A stretch of DNA of 58,489 nt from Planctomycetaceae bacterium (GCA_021732845.1 JAKFUF010000048.1:1-58489); one strand, 5' to 3'; positions 36,852 through 46,287 are shown, numbered from the stretch's first letter. The notes: generated by a model not told the origin, from the letters alone. Numbers and translations are program-made.

Positions 36852-36899
36852 GTCTATGGAATCCGGCAGCCACCGGTGCATGCGAACCGGCCGCAGCGG

Positions 36900-38561
36900 C
36901 TAGATCCCTGGAATGTCGAGCTTCTCGTCGACGGCGATCTTGCGCAGTTTGCTCAAGGCTCGAGCTTCCAGTTGTCGGATGCGTTCCTTCGTCACTCCGA
37001 ACCGGCTGCCCAGTTGTTCCAGGGTGAGTGGCTCAGTTTCATGGTTCAGCCCGAAACGGAACAGAATGATGTTCTTTTCCCGTTCTTCGAGCTGATCGAG
37101 AATCCCCATCAGCGCTTCATGCTGCTTGTGGTTGACCAGTTCCTGTTCGAACTGATCGCTCCGCTGGTCGGGCGAGGCCATGAACAGTTCATCGGCGCCC
37201 GTCCGGTAACGGTCGTGGTAGGTGTGTTCGGCCGGAATGGACCGGGCGAAGTTCTTCATGATGGCCCACGTGGCGTACGTCGAGAACTTGTTGCCGCGGC
37301 CATAGTCGAATTTTTCGATGGCCCGGATGAGCGACATGTTGCCATCGCTGACCATCTCGAAGAAGTTGGCGTTCGGCTTCACGTGCCGTTTGGCCACGGA
37401 CACCACCAGCCGCAGATTGCTGCGGATGAGGACGTTCTTGACCGCTTCGGCTTCCTTCAGGTGGGCTTCGATCTCGTCCATGACCCGCGCCTTGGCGCGG
37501 CTCATGTCCAATTCATTGCGCAGCCGGGCTGCACAGAACTTCAGGTAGTTGAACTTCCGGAAGTAGTACACTTCCTGCTCACGGTTGAGCAGCGGCATGT
37601 CGTACAGTTCAGCCAGATAGGGCGGCAGGCCCGGGGGAGCCCGGAACGCGGCCTTGCGGTCGGCATGCGGGGCAGCTCCGAGGATCTTGGCGGCAGCGTC
37701 TGCCGCTTCGAAGTCGGGGCTGCTGATGAAGTCGATCGGCTGGTCCATCAGACGGCGGGCGCGCAGTTCACCCACCACGCGGTAGATGCTGGCCCGTGTG
37801 CGTTTGAAGTCGACCGCGAGCTGTTCGGCGGGGACCCCTTCGGCGAATTTCTGGTAGATCCGGTCTTTCACGTCATCACTCATGGTCGGCGTGGCCGACG
37901 GGAAGATGGCCGCGTCCGGATGGTTCTGGTCGTGTGTCTTCAGGGTGTAACGGATCGTTTCCTGGGCGCGGCCCATGCGACGGGCGAGCCGCCGGCTGAT
38001 CTCGGCCGGACATCCGCCCACGCGGGCCAGGCGACGGGCGCGGGCCACAATCTCTTCGCGTTCCATGTCCGACAACTGGCTGAACTTGCTGCCCCGCTGA
38101 ATGTCTTCGGCGTGCTTTGAGACAAACCGCTCGACGGAGGACTGCAGGAACCCCACGCGCTTGCGGTTGCCAAACATCAAACGCCGGCTGACAAGGCCAC
38201 GGTTGCGCCAACGGTCGACAGTCTTGGTCGAAACCTGGTACTGGCGGCTCAAGTCCTCGACGGTGAGAACCTGCTCGCCAACGGCTTCGGCCGGAATGTC
38301 CGCGCTGTCGGACACATCTTCCACGAAGAGGCGCAAGTCATGGACGGCGTCTTTGCCGGAGACCATCAAATCGGGGTACATGCCCGGCTTGAACGAGGTG
38401 ATCCGTTCACACAGATCCTGGTATTTGTAATCGTCAGTCGGATTGATCTCTTCAAGCAGTTGTTCGGCGTGGACAATCTGCTGGAGACGCACGTCGCGCG
38501 GTGCGTACTTGACCTGTTGGTCCTTCAACATCCGAATGGCTGGATTCTTATAACGAGACAT
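36900..38561 (-). CDS. Sigma-70 family factor with three N-terminal HTH modules
   Basis: 553 residues from the ATG at 38559-38561, with AGGGAGAA about 6 nt upstream; the open frame further out is leader. The C-terminal half is sigma: region 1.2/2.1 about 317-350, region 2 about 375-445 (NLRLVVSVAKRHVKPNANFF, KFDYGRGNKFSTYATWAI), region 4 about 487-545 (LTLEQLGSRFGVTKERIRQL). The stretch between (445-487) is too short for a normal region 3. The N-terminal half holds an excisionase/MerR-like HTH (99-147: LTVEDLSRQYQVSTKTVDRW), a second (163-206: CPAEISRRLARRMGRAQETI) and a third (227-272: VPAEQLAVDFKRTRASIYRV). Probably an alternative sigma factor. Confidence 0.85.
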   Translation of the reverse strand: MSRYKNPAIRMLKDQQVKYAPRDVRLQQIVHAEQLLEEINPTDDYKYQDLCERITSFKPGMYPDLMVSGKDAVHDLRLFVEDVSDSADIPAEAVGEQVLTVEDLSRQYQVSTKTVDRWRNRGLVSRRLMFGNRKRVGFLQSSVERFVSKHAEDIQRGSKFSQLSDMEREEIVARARRLARVGGCPAEISRRLARRMGRAQETIRYTLKTHDQNHPDAAIFPSATPTMSDDVKDRIYQKFAEGVPAEQLAVDFKRTRASIYRVVGELRARRLMDQPIDFISSPDFEAADAAAKILGAAPHADRKAAFRAPPGLPPYLAELYDMPLLNREQEVYYFRKFNYLKFCAARLRNELDMSRAKARVMDEIEAHLKEAEAVKNVLIRSNLRLVVSVAKRHVKPNANFFEMVSDGNMSLIRAIEKFDYGRGNKFSTYATWAIMKNFARSIPAEHTYHDRYRTGADELFMASPDQRSDQFEQELVNHKQHEALMGILDQLEEREKNIILFRFGLNHETEPLTLEQLGSRFGVTKERIRQLEARALSKLRKIAVDEKLDIPGI

Positions 38562-39097
38562 GGCGTTTTCTCCCTGGCCTGCCCTGCCCGACTTCTGATG
38601 GAAACTCGCTGGACACTGATGAAAAATCAAGCGACCACGAGGATGTGTGTGTGCTGCCGGTTCAATCAAACTGGCGGCGAATCGTTCTTCAAGAAAGCTG
38701 TGTTTGGCGAAAGCTCGTGAAAACACGGGTCTTTCTGCCAACCACGTCAGGCGTCGATTTCCATAGCAATCACCATGCCAGACTTGAAAGAGAAGCGTTT
38801 GTCGGCATAGCCGTGGCAACCCTAAAGTCAATACGCAAGAATTAGATGACTGAGCTAGAGAAAAGTTCGCACGCGAATCAATTTTTCTGAAATTCTCTGC
38901 GGCCAACCGTTGGTCTGTCGTCAAAACTGCGTCACTTGTCGTCAGAATGATCTGTTATTCTTGCAAGTTGAAATGCCAAACTGTCAGAATCGCTGGTCGT
39001 CAAGCTGCCAATCGGGCGACTCAACTCGAGACCGGGCACCTTGAACCTCTTTCAACGCGACCTTTCTCTTTGTCCTTTTTTCGAAGCCAGTGAGCGA
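38562..39097. other. Gap with no supported gene
   Basis: Leader and promoter region of the sigma gene, over 500 bp. The part at 38830-38990 is noticeably A+T-rich and is the likeliest promoter zone for the divergent transcription. I could not fix boxes with confidence. Confidence 0.35.
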
Positions 39098-39156
39098 GGA
39101 ACCCCGATAGCGGATGATGAAGGTGGCGCAGGCCACCCATCCGCGACAGGGGTTCC
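39098..39156. repeat. Multi-part stem-loop
   Basis: Three nested complementary blocks share one axis: GGAACCCC (39098) with GGGGTTCC (39149), CGGATG (39111) with CATCCG (39138), and GGTGGC (39122) with GCCACC (39132). Asymmetric bulges separate them. GAGCGA and AGCGAG flank the ends. This looks like a structured repeat or small RNA. Confidence 0.6.
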
Positions 39157-39236
39157 GCAGCGAGCAAAACTGACCAACGTTTTGGGGATAAACCCCAAAG
39201 ACTCGCAACCCGTCTGCACGGAAGTGTGCGAAAGCC

Positions 39237-39482
39237 ATGTTCCAGAAAGCCATTCGTTTTGCCAGTCTGTTTATTGGCGAGTGGAGGCGGAAATCCACCG
39301 CGGAAAACGCGCGGATTTTCGCTCGCCGTGGGTTTTACACGCGGATGGGCGACGAAATTCGTGGGATTTTGCCGCTCCTGGGTCGGACACGGCGACGACT
39401 GGCCCAGCTCCGCCAGGCCGAACTGGCACGTGGCGGATTAATTCCTCGAAGGGGAGTCGTGGAAGAGTCCTCCACCGCTTGA
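39237..39482 (+). CDS. Possible small basic protein
   Basis: 81 codons, ATG start, no clear ribosome-binding site. The product is Arg-rich and helical (ASLFIGEWRRKSTAENARIF, RRLAQLRQAELARGG). It lies just upstream of purK. It may be real or a chance frame; no family recognised. Confidence 0.3.
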   Translation: MFQKAIRFASLFIGEWRRKSTAENARIFARRGFYTRMGDEIRGILPLLGRTRRRLAQLRQAELARGGLIPRRGVVEESSTA

Positions 39483-39583
39483 CTCTGGCAACCGGTTCCG
39501 GTGCAGTGTCTGTGCTCCGGCAACCGTGACCAATTTCTTTCCACCCTGTCCAAATTTTGACCCGCGAGCGGAGTGCATCCCCG

Positions 39584-40756
39584 GTGGCTCAGTTTCCAGT
39601 GATTCTTCCCGGCGCGACAATCGGGGTGCTCGGCAGCGGGCAACTCGGCCGGATGTTCGCCATCGCCGCCCGACGAATGGGCTACCGCGTCCACACGCTC
39701 TCGCCAGACGCCGACACCCCCACTGGCCAGGTGGCAGATCTGGAAGTCGTCAAGGACTATGACGACCTGGACGCCATCGTCGAGTTCGCCAAAAAGGTCT
39801 CGGTTGTCACCTTCGAATTCGAGAACGTCCCGGCGGCCACCGCCAATGCCGCCGCCGCCCATGCCCCGGTACGCCCCAGCGGACTGGTGCTGCACACCAC
39901 GCAGCACCGCCTCCGGGAGAAGACGTTCCTGAAGTCTTCTGGATTTCCGGTCACACAGTTTGCCCATATCCGGTCAGAAGCAGAACTGATCGACGCGTTG
40001 AAGGTGATCGGCTGCCCGGCTGTCCTCAAGACGGCGGGATGGGGGTACGACGGCAAAGGGCAGTGTTTGATCCATCAAGCCTCCGAGGCTCAGAGTGCGT
40101 ATCAAGCCGTCTGCGGGTCCGGCAAGGGGCTGAATGGCGGCACGGAAGCCGTCCTGGAGGCCTTTGTCGATTTTGACTGCGAAGTCTCCGTTGTCGCCGC
40201 CCGCGGAATGAACGGCGATTTTTCGCACTTCGGAGTCATTGCCAACAGCCACTCGCATCACATCCTGGATGTGTCCGTCGCCCCCGCGCCCGTCTCCCCT
40301 TGCGTGGCTCAAGAAGCGGTCGAGATCGCCCGCGGCGTCTTGGACAAGCTGGACGTGGTCGGGGTGTTGTGCGTCGAGTTCTTCCTCACACGTGATGACC
40401 GGCTGTTGATCAACGAACTTGCGCCCCGCCCACACAACTCGGGACACCTGACGTTCGATGCCTGTGTCACCAGCCAGTTTGAACAGCAGTTGCGCGCGAT
40501 TTGTGGTCTGCCGCTGGGAGCCACCGATCTGCTGCGGCCAGCGGCCATGGCCAATCTGCTGGGCGACCTGTGGGCCGGAGGCGAACCGAACTGGGCCGCC
40601 GCCTGCGCGATTCCGGAGGTCAAGCTCCACCTATACGGCAAACTGGAGGCCCGACCCGGCCGCAAAATGGGACATCTCACCGCCTTGGCGAATGATGCCG
40701 CGACGGCGGAAGCCCGCGTCCGCGCGGCACGCGAAGCGCTAACGAAACGCGGCTGA
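39584..40756 (+). CDS. purK: N5-carboxyaminoimidazole ribonucleotide synthase
   Basis: 390 residues from the GTG at 39584, with GGAG about 10 nt upstream; a TTG at 39557 is the outer limit. PurK uses ATP and bicarbonate to carboxylate AIR in purine synthesis. The start GATIGVLGSGQLGRMFAIAARRMGY is typical. ATP-grasp motifs: VLKTAGWGYDGKGQ, VLEAFVDFDCEVSVVAAR and NELAPRPHNSGH. The partner mutase gene purE is not beside it. A stem-loop follows at 40804. Confidence 0.95.
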   Translation: MAQFPVILPGATIGVLGSGQLGRMFAIAARRMGYRVHTLSPDADTPTGQVADLEVVKDYDDLDAIVEFAKKVSVVTFEFENVPAATANAAAAHAPVRPSGLVLHTTQHRLREKTFLKSSGFPVTQFAHIRSEAELIDALKVIGCPAVLKTAGWGYDGKGQCLIHQASEAQSAYQAVCGSGKGLNGGTEAVLEAFVDFDCEVSVVAARGMNGDFSHFGVIANSHSHHILDVSVAPAPVSPCVAQEAVEIARGVLDKLDVVGVLCVEFFLTRDDRLLINELAPRPHNSGHLTFDACVTSQFEQQLRAICGLPLGATDLLRPAAMANLLGDLWAGGEPNWAAACAIPEVKLHLYGKLEARPGRKMGHLTALANDAATAEARVRAAREALTKRG

Positions 40757-40803
40757 CGACCACTGGCTCGCCGCCTTTCGCTCCGTGCTGGCGACACAAA
40801 GTT

Positions 40804-40830
40804 GCCGAGTCACTCCGTGACTCGCTCGGC
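40804..40830. terminator. Stem-loop after purK
   Basis: GCCGAG and CTCGGC flank an inner TCAC / GTGA pair, forming a bulged hairpin 47 nt after the purK stop. A polyA/T stretch follows (CATCAAAAAAAAGGG) at about 40843. It leads directly into the 89-bp repeat. Confidence 0.4.
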
Positions 40831-40850
40831 GTTAGGATCGCGTCATCAAA

Positions 40851-40939
40851 AAAAGGGAGTTTTATGTCGGCGTGTTGAGGAGCACAGAACAGCAGTTTAT
40901 TGAAAGAGCAGCGTCACCAAGGATGATCCCGGAGGGATC
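40851..40939 (-). repeat. 89-bp repeat, copy 2 (inverted relative to copy 1)
   Basis: Exact reverse complement of 21319-21407 as far as I can read it. The copy ends at the palindrome GATCCCGGAGGGATC, after which the two loci diverge. It occupies part of the 388-bp gap between purK and the SNF2 gene. Confidence 0.85.
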
Positions 40940-41144
40940 ACAGCTCTGGTGCCTTCGTAGGCGTTGGCGTCCCACCTGATATCAAATCGCCGGACTCTGG
41001 AACACCTGTGGCTGCCTGGAAAACTGCCCAGCGCTTTCAGCGATGTCTGAATCCTTGCGTTCACAGAATTGCGTTGATTCAATGCGCCATGCGGATTTCC
41101 ACTCTGGTCGCCGCAGTTCTGCTCGCTCATTCATGGAGGATCCA

Positions 41145-43796
41145 ATGGCTCCAGCCGCTCCCCGTCGAACTTCCTCCGTCCGGGCCAAATCCGGACGCAA
41201 GACGGGAAAGAAGTCGGCGAAGCCCAGGGAGCCACGGGAGGCGAAGCTGTCGCGGACGAAGCAGCCGGACGGGATGTCGCTGCAGGAATGGCAGGTGCAG
41301 TTGCGGCAGCAGCACGGCCGCGAGCAGCAGTATTCACTGTCCAATGTCGGCGAGCACTCCATCTTCTCCGAGTTTCGGCTGACCAACCCGGACAGCAAAA
41401 AAACGTACCGCATCGCGATCCGCGGGCGGGAGGCGGGCGACAACTACTGTTCCTGCCCCGACTTCACGACCAATGCCCTGGGCACCTGCAAGCACATCGC
41501 CTTCACCCTGGCGAAGCTGATGACCCGCCCGGGGGCGAGGGCCGCGTTTGCCGCCGGCTGGCATCCGCCGTTCAGTGAGATTTTCGTGCGGTATGGTGCC
41601 CGGCGGGAAGTCTGGTTCCAGGCGGGCATTGCCTGCTCGCTGGAATTGCGGATGCTGGCCAAGAAGTACTTTAACCTCAACGATTCTTCGACCGCCCGGG
41701 GCACGCTGTTCCCCGAGAAGTTCGCCGAGTTCGACAAGTTTCTGAGCGAGGCGGGAAAGCTCGAGGATGACCTGCGGTGCTACGACGACACGCTGGCGTT
41801 CATCGCGGAAATCCGCGATGCGGAACACCGTGAGCAGGCGCTGCAGGAGGCGTTTCCGCGCGGCATCCGGTCGGCGGCCTTCACCGGACTGCTCAAGGTT
41901 TCGCTGTATGACTATCAGCGCGAGGGCGCGCTCTTCGCCGCCCACGCGGGGCGGTGCCTCATCGGCGACGAGATGGGGCTCGGCAAGACAATTCAGGCCC
42001 TTGGAGCCACCGAGATCCTCGCCCGGCATGCCGGCGTCGAGCGGGTGCTGGTCATCTGTCCGACCTCGCTCAAGCATCAGTGGGAGCGGGAAATTGAACG
42101 CTTCACCGAGCGGCCGACCCAAGTGATTGGCGGGCCGCTGTCCGCGCGAACTGCCCAATTCCAGGAAGAGTCGTTCTACAAGATCACGAATTATGACGTG
42201 ATCCACCGCGACCTCAACGCGATCGCCGCCTGGAACCCGGACCTCGTCATTCTGGACGAAGCCCAGCGGATCAAGAATTGGAACACCCGCGCGTCGAAGG
42301 CGGTCAAGGACATCGTCTCGCCGTTCGCCATCGTCCTCACCGGCACGCCGCTCGAAAACCGGCTGGAAGAACTGGTGTCGCTGATCGAGTTTGTCGACCG
42401 GCACCGGCTGGGGCCAACCTACCGCTTCCTGCACGATCATCAGGTCAAGGACGAGAACGGCCGCGTGGTCGGCTACCGCGACCTGGACCGGATCAGCCAG
42501 ACCCTGGCCAACGTGCTGATCCGCCGGCAAAAATCGCAGGTGCTGAAGGAACTGCCGCCGCGGATCATCAACGAGCTGTTCGTGCCGATGACGAAGCCAC
42601 AGCAGGAACTGCACGCCGAGAACCGCGAGATCGTGGCTCGCATCGTGCAGAAATGGCGGCGGCAGAAATTCCTGTCGGAGGCCGACCAGCGGCGGATGAC
42701 CATCGGCCTGCAAAACATGCGGATGGCCTGCGACAGCACGTGGCTGCTCGACCAGGAGACCGACCACGGCACCAAGGCCGACGAAGTCACGGAACTCCTG
42801 GGCGAAATCCTCGAACAGCCCAACACCAAGGTCGTCATCTTCAGCCAGTGGGTGCGGATGCACGAAGTGCTGCTCCGCCGCATCAACGCCCGCGGATGGG
42901 GCCACGTGCTGTTTCATGGTGGCATCGAGGGCAGCAAACGGAAGGGGCTCGTCGACAAGTTCCGCGAGGATCCGGACTGCCGGCTGTTTCTCTCGACCGA
43001 CGCCGGCGGCATGGGGCTTAACCTGCAGCACGCCAGCGTGGTCATCAACCTCGACCTCCCGTGGAACCCCGCCGTTCTGGAACAGCGAATCGCCCGGGCT
43101 CACCGCCTGGGCCAGTCGCAGCCCGTGCATGTCTATAACTTCATCGCCCAGGGCACGATTGAAGACGGCATGCGGAGCGTGCTGCAGTTCAAAAAATCGC
43201 TCTCCGCCGGTGTGCTCGATGGCGGAGAGAAGGAGATTTTTCTCGGTGGCTCGCGCCTCACCAAGCTCATGGAGACCGTTGAAAGCGTCACCCGCGACAT
43301 CCCTGCCGAGCCGGCGATGTATGAACCAGAGGAGACCGAGGCGGACCAGGCCGTGGTTGAACATGCCGCATCACCTTCCGCGGCAAATCCCGAACTCGCG
43401 TCAGAAGTCATCAACCGGTCACAGAGCACAAACACTCTTGATGCCCTTCCCACGGACACCAGCGATTCCCCGGAACCCACATTGGAAGCAGGGCCGCGCC
43501 TGACGGAGGATTCGGCCGGCAACAACGGCCACTCCGCACCGGATGCCGGCGCGGGGCTGGCCATGTTGTTCGAACACGGAGCAACGCTGTTCCAACAACT
43601 GGCCGTGGCCCTCCGCCCGCAGCCCGAATCTTCCGGAATGAACGGCCACGCCGACACCGTTTACACGGGGATCTTCCGCCCGGCCAAGGATCCTTCAACC
43701 GGGCGCGACTACCTGCGGATCGACCTGCCCGAACCCGCCGTGCTGGAACAGACGCTGACAGGGCTGGGAGATTTGCTGAGAAAGTTTCAGCGCTGA
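41145..43796 (+). CDS. SWIM zinc-finger SNF2-family DEAD/DEAH helicase
   Basis: 883 residues from the ATG at 41145, with GGAGG 5 nt upstream; the frame is open from 41043. A SWIM zinc finger lies near the N-terminus (CSCPDFTTNALGTCKHI, the CxC...CxH pattern). The motor follows: motif I GDEMGLGKTIQ, motif II DEAQRIKN, motif III LTGTPLENRLEEL, motif V STDAGGMGLNLQ and motif VI QRIARAHRLGQ. The C-terminal 180 residues are low-complexity, ending in a short ordered stretch (YLRIDLPEPAVLEQTLTGL). Such enzymes remodel protein-DNA complexes; the bacterial HepA/RapA class frees stalled RNA polymerase, but SWIM members are separate and little studied. Confidence 0.92.
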   Translation: MAPAAPRRTSSVRAKSGRKTGKKSAKPREPREAKLSRTKQPDGMSLQEWQVQLRQQHGREQQYSLSNVGEHSIFSEFRLTNPDSKKTYRIAIRGREAGDNYCSCPDFTTNALGTCKHIAFTLAKLMTRPGARAAFAAGWHPPFSEIFVRYGARREVWFQAGIACSLELRMLAKKYFNLNDSSTARGTLFPEKFAEFDKFLSEAGKLEDDLRCYDDTLAFIAEIRDAEHREQALQEAFPRGIRSAAFTGLLKVSLYDYQREGALFAAHAGRCLIGDEMGLGKTIQALGATEILARHAGVERVLVICPTSLKHQWEREIERFTERPTQVIGGPLSARTAQFQEESFYKITNYDVIHRDLNAIAAWNPDLVILDEAQRIKNWNTRASKAVKDIVSPFAIVLTGTPLENRLEELVSLIEFVDRHRLGPTYRFLHDHQVKDENGRVVGYRDLDRISQTLANVLIRRQKSQVLKELPPRIINELFVPMTKPQQELHAENREIVARIVQKWRRQKFLSEADQRRMTIGLQNMRMACDSTWLLDQETDHGTKADEVTELLGEILEQPNTKVVIFSQWVRMHEVLLRRINARGWGHVLFHGGIEGSKRKGLVDKFREDPDCRLFLSTDAGGMGLNLQHASVVINLDLPWNPAVLEQRIARAHRLGQSQPVHVYNFIAQGTIEDGMRSVLQFKKSLSAGVLDGGEKEIFLGGSRLTKLMETVESVTRDIPAEPAMYEPEETEADQAVVEHAASPSAANPELASEVINRSQSTNTLDALPTDTSDSPEPTLEAGPRLTEDSAGNNGHSAPDAGAGLAMLFEHGATLFQQLAVALRPQPESSGMNGHADTVYTGIFRPAKDPSTGRDYLRIDLPEPAVLEQTLTGLGDLLRKFQR

Positions 43797-43825
43797 CGTG
43801 TCTGATGTCGTCAGTTTTAGACAGA

Positions 43826-43962
43826 TGGAATTTCAAATTTCACAGTCTGTGCAGCCTCATCAGACTGTTGGCGACGTCTAAGCCAAGCAGTCCGTAACGC
43901 TCGCCTTGCTCCCGGATATCGCAACAAAGCACTTTACTGTGAAATCTGAAATTTGAAATTAC
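43826..43962. repeat. Structured repeat with inverted ends (MITE-like), second copy
   Basis: The left end TGGAATTTCAAATTTCACAG (43826) is identical to the inner end of the 27611 element. The right end at 43936-43962 is complementary to it apart from an internal insertion of about 6 nt. The core (about 88 bp) resembles the reversed core of the other element. Lies between the SNF2 gene and the converging propeller gene. Confidence 0.72.
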
Positions 43963-43988
43963 AATGGCCCGATCCGCTGATCGCCACA

Positions 43989-44897
43989 TTATTTCATCGG
44001 CTTGCCTTCCACCGCCTTGCCGTTGGTCGTCAGCACCTGCAGATGGTGCACGCGGTGCGGGCCGGTGTAGGTCCAGACGATCTGCTTCTCGCGGGTGAGT
44101 TCGAACACCTTAATCCCCTTTTCGGCGTGATAGCTGGCGATCACCGTGTTGCCATTGGGCAGACGCTGACAGCCACAGGGATCGTCGAACGGCTTTTCTT
44201 TGAGATCGTCGTTGGTGACCTTCCAGACAACCTTGCCTTCGGGGTCGAGTTCGACAACTTTGTTGCCATGGGTCAGGTCGACCACGGTGTTGCCGTTGGC
44301 CAGGCGGATGGCGGTGAACGGCCAGTTCTGCGCCTCGCGACCGCCCAGGTCCGGCATGTCCGTCGGGAAGGCCTTCACCACCTTGCCCTCGGGTGAGTAC
44401 TCCTTGACCTTGAACGCCAGCAGGTGCGGCACCAGGTAGTTGCCGCTGGGCAGCTTGCGGGCCATGCGGGTTTGCATGTGGGCATCGTCGGTCTCTGGCT
44501 CCAGCGGGAATTCCAAAGCGATGGTGCCCGCGGCATCGACCTCCATCAACCGTGGCTTCGGCCCCAGTTCCGTGATCAACGTCCGCCCGTTCTCCAGCCG
44601 TTCGGCGGTCCCGATCTCTTTGTTCTCTTTCGCCAGGACGTACTTAAAGACCACCTTCTTGTCGCGTGTGAACTCCTGAACCATGTCGCTCCAGGCGATC
44701 AGCACATTGCCGTTGGGAAGCACGTACCCATCGCGAGCGGCAGGGCGGTCGGCCTTCCAAACTTCCTGGCCAGACTCGTCCAGAATGCCGGTGAAGGTGG
44801 GACCGGCGATGAACAGCGAGTGCCGAATCTCTTCGGCCTGAGCCACGGTGGAGAGGAGAAACGCCGCGAACAATGCGGCCATGCCGTGTCGATACAT
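43989..44897 (-). CDS. Secreted beta-propeller (arylsulfotransferase/PQQ-like)
   Basis: 302 residues from the ATG at 44895-44897; frame open further to 44945. Signal peptide GMAALFAAFLLSTVAQA, cleaved before EEIRHS. Repeated blade motifs with NGN: LPNGNVLIAW, LPSGNYLVPH, LANGNTVVDL and LPNGNTVIASY, plus GQEVWKAD, GKVVWKVT and KQIVWTY. Similar propellers occur in arylsulfotransferase-like and YncE-like proteins; catalytic histidines of arylsulfotransferase are not obvious. Lies next to a phosphoesterase on the same strand. Confidence 0.82.
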   Translation of the reverse strand: MYRHGMAALFAAFLLSTVAQAEEIRHSLFIAGPTFTGILDESGQEVWKADRPAARDGYVLPNGNVLIAWSDMVQEFTRDKKVVFKYVLAKENKEIGTAERLENGRTLITELGPKPRLMEVDAAGTIALEFPLEPETDDAHMQTRMARKLPSGNYLVPHLLAFKVKEYSPEGKVVKAFPTDMPDLGGREAQNWPFTAIRLANGNTVVDLTHGNKVVELDPEGKVVWKVTNDDLKEKPFDDPCGCQRLPNGNTVIASYHAEKGIKVFELTREKQIVWTYTGPHRVHHLQVLTTNGKAVEGKPMK

Positions 44898-44992
44898 GGT
44901 GGTGCCTCTGGAGGGGATCGCCGGGATTCCGGCCAACCGCAGCATAGCGTTGGAGGCGACACCCGTGCAACGAGACCACCGGTCTTGCGGTC

Positions 44993-45706
44993 TTACGGTT
45001 TCAACGCCAGGACCGGCATCTCGCCGCCGGTTCGCAGCACATATTCCGACACATCCAACGCCTCGCCCGTCAGTCCGGCTTCGCGCATCTGCCGCACGGT
45101 GGCGTCAATGTCGTATTCGACCCGCCGCAGAGAGATCTTGCCGTTCTCCACAATCGCGTAGGCACACCGCGGGTCACCGTCCCGTGGCTGCCCCACACTG
45201 CCGGGGTTGATCACCTGTTTGCGACCAAGGTCGAGGTGGAACTGGCGATGGGTATGTCCCACACAGATGAAATCGGCATCGACCGACCTCGTCCGTGCTT
45301 CCCAGCCGGGGGCATCGGCCAGCAGATGCTCATCCATCGGATCGCGCGGCGTGGCATGCACGAGGAAAAACCGCTTGCCGTCCAAGTCGACCGAACGGGA
45401 CCCCGGCAGCCGCCCCAGATACTTGAACTGGCTCTGCCGCATCACCTTCCACTGCAGCGGCCTGGTCGTGGCTGCGAGCCACCGAAACCCGCCGCCCGGC
45501 AGCGGATTCACACGCTGGGCCACGGCATGGTCATGGTTTCCCCGCACCGCCGCGGTGGCGTTTTGCCGCACCCAGTCGATGCAGGGAACCGGATCGGTGC
45601 CGTAATCCACCAGGTCACCGAGAAACAGACAGGCATCATAACTTTCGCGAATGGCACACAGCGCTGGCCAATTCGCATGAATGTCGGCAATCAGTAGGAT
45701 CTTCAT
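44993..45706 (-). CDS. Calcineurin-like metallophosphoesterase (YfcE/MJ0936 type)
   Basis: 237 residues from the ATG at 45704-45706 (MKILLIADIHANW). Metal-binding motifs are complete: DIHANWPAL, FLGDLVDYG, GNHDHAV, LVHATPRD and GHTHRQF. The small size and absence of extra domains place it near YfcE-like phosphodiesterases. Substrate unknown. Cytosolic. The frame extends to 45757 without support. Confidence 0.9.
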   Translation of the reverse strand: MKILLIADIHANWPALCAIRESYDACLFLGDLVDYGTDPVPCIDWVRQNATAAVRGNHDHAVAQRVNPLPGGGFRWLAATTRPLQWKVMRQSQFKYLGRLPGSRSVDLDGKRFFLVHATPRDPMDEHLLADAPGWEARTRSVDADFICVGHTHRQFHLDLGRKQVINPGSVGQPRDGDPRCAYAIVENGKISLRRVEYDIDATVRQMREAGLTGEALDVSEYVLRTGGEMPVLALKP

Positions 45707-45846
45707 CCGGAGAACCCACAAGAAAGAAACCGCGAACGCGGATCTCCATTGTCGCATGACTTGTTCACGGATGTAAATGGCGTGAAGCCCAAATTGTCCA
45801 AGATAGCCTTCCGAGGGAAGTCATTGGATGCTTTCACCGATAATTT

Positions 45847-45880
45847 TAGCGGCACGGCGCAAGCCGTCTGGTGAGTGATT
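45847..45880 (+). repeat. 34-bp dispersed repeat, copy 2
   Basis: Two mismatches relative to 30309-30342. It lies in the long gap 45707-46529, which has no convincing gene on either strand: overlapping frames there have biased composition and no domain. Confidence 0.65.
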
Positions 45881-46087
45881 CTCACCGACCAGGCAATTTA
45901 TTTTATACATAGGTGCATTGTGTTTTATCGGGTGAATTCTGGACATTTTCATTCAGGGTTCGGTGGCTCGCCAAAGCCCTCCGGGTGTGGCTCCGCTCGG
46001 CGAGGGGCGGGCGCGGAAGGAGCGGGCGGACTGCAAGGTGTCGGACGACTTACCATTTGCGCAAGGCCATCCCTCGAAACAGAATCA

Positions 46088-46287
46088 GCGCCCACTGTTT
46101 CAGTGAATCGACAGAGTCTGACCCACGAGTTCGCGCCCACCTTGGATGTCGGGTTCAAAGACAACTGCACTTCTCGACTGCCGACCGCCGCCCCGCTCCT
46201 CACGGCGACCGCGCCAGAACCGTTCGCGCCCACCTTCGACCCAGCGCCCACCTTGGACGCCGCGCCACCACCAAACGGCGCGCCCAC
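46088..46287. repeat. Irregular cluster of GCGCCCAC motifs
   Basis: GCGCCCAC occurs five times at 46088, 46133, 46226, 46244 and 46280; three are extended to GCGCCCACCTT. Spacing is 45, 93, 18 and 36 nt, of which most are multiples of 9. It may be a decayed coding repeat. No conserved frame is certain. Confidence 0.5.

Noticed and set aside
41334-43364. Minus-strand open frame opposite the SNF2 gene
   Set aside because: All helicase motifs are on the plus strand; the antisense product is compositionally biased without motifs.
46088-46287. CRISPR array
   Set aside because: The repeated unit is only 8-11 bp with irregular spacing and there are no cas genes.
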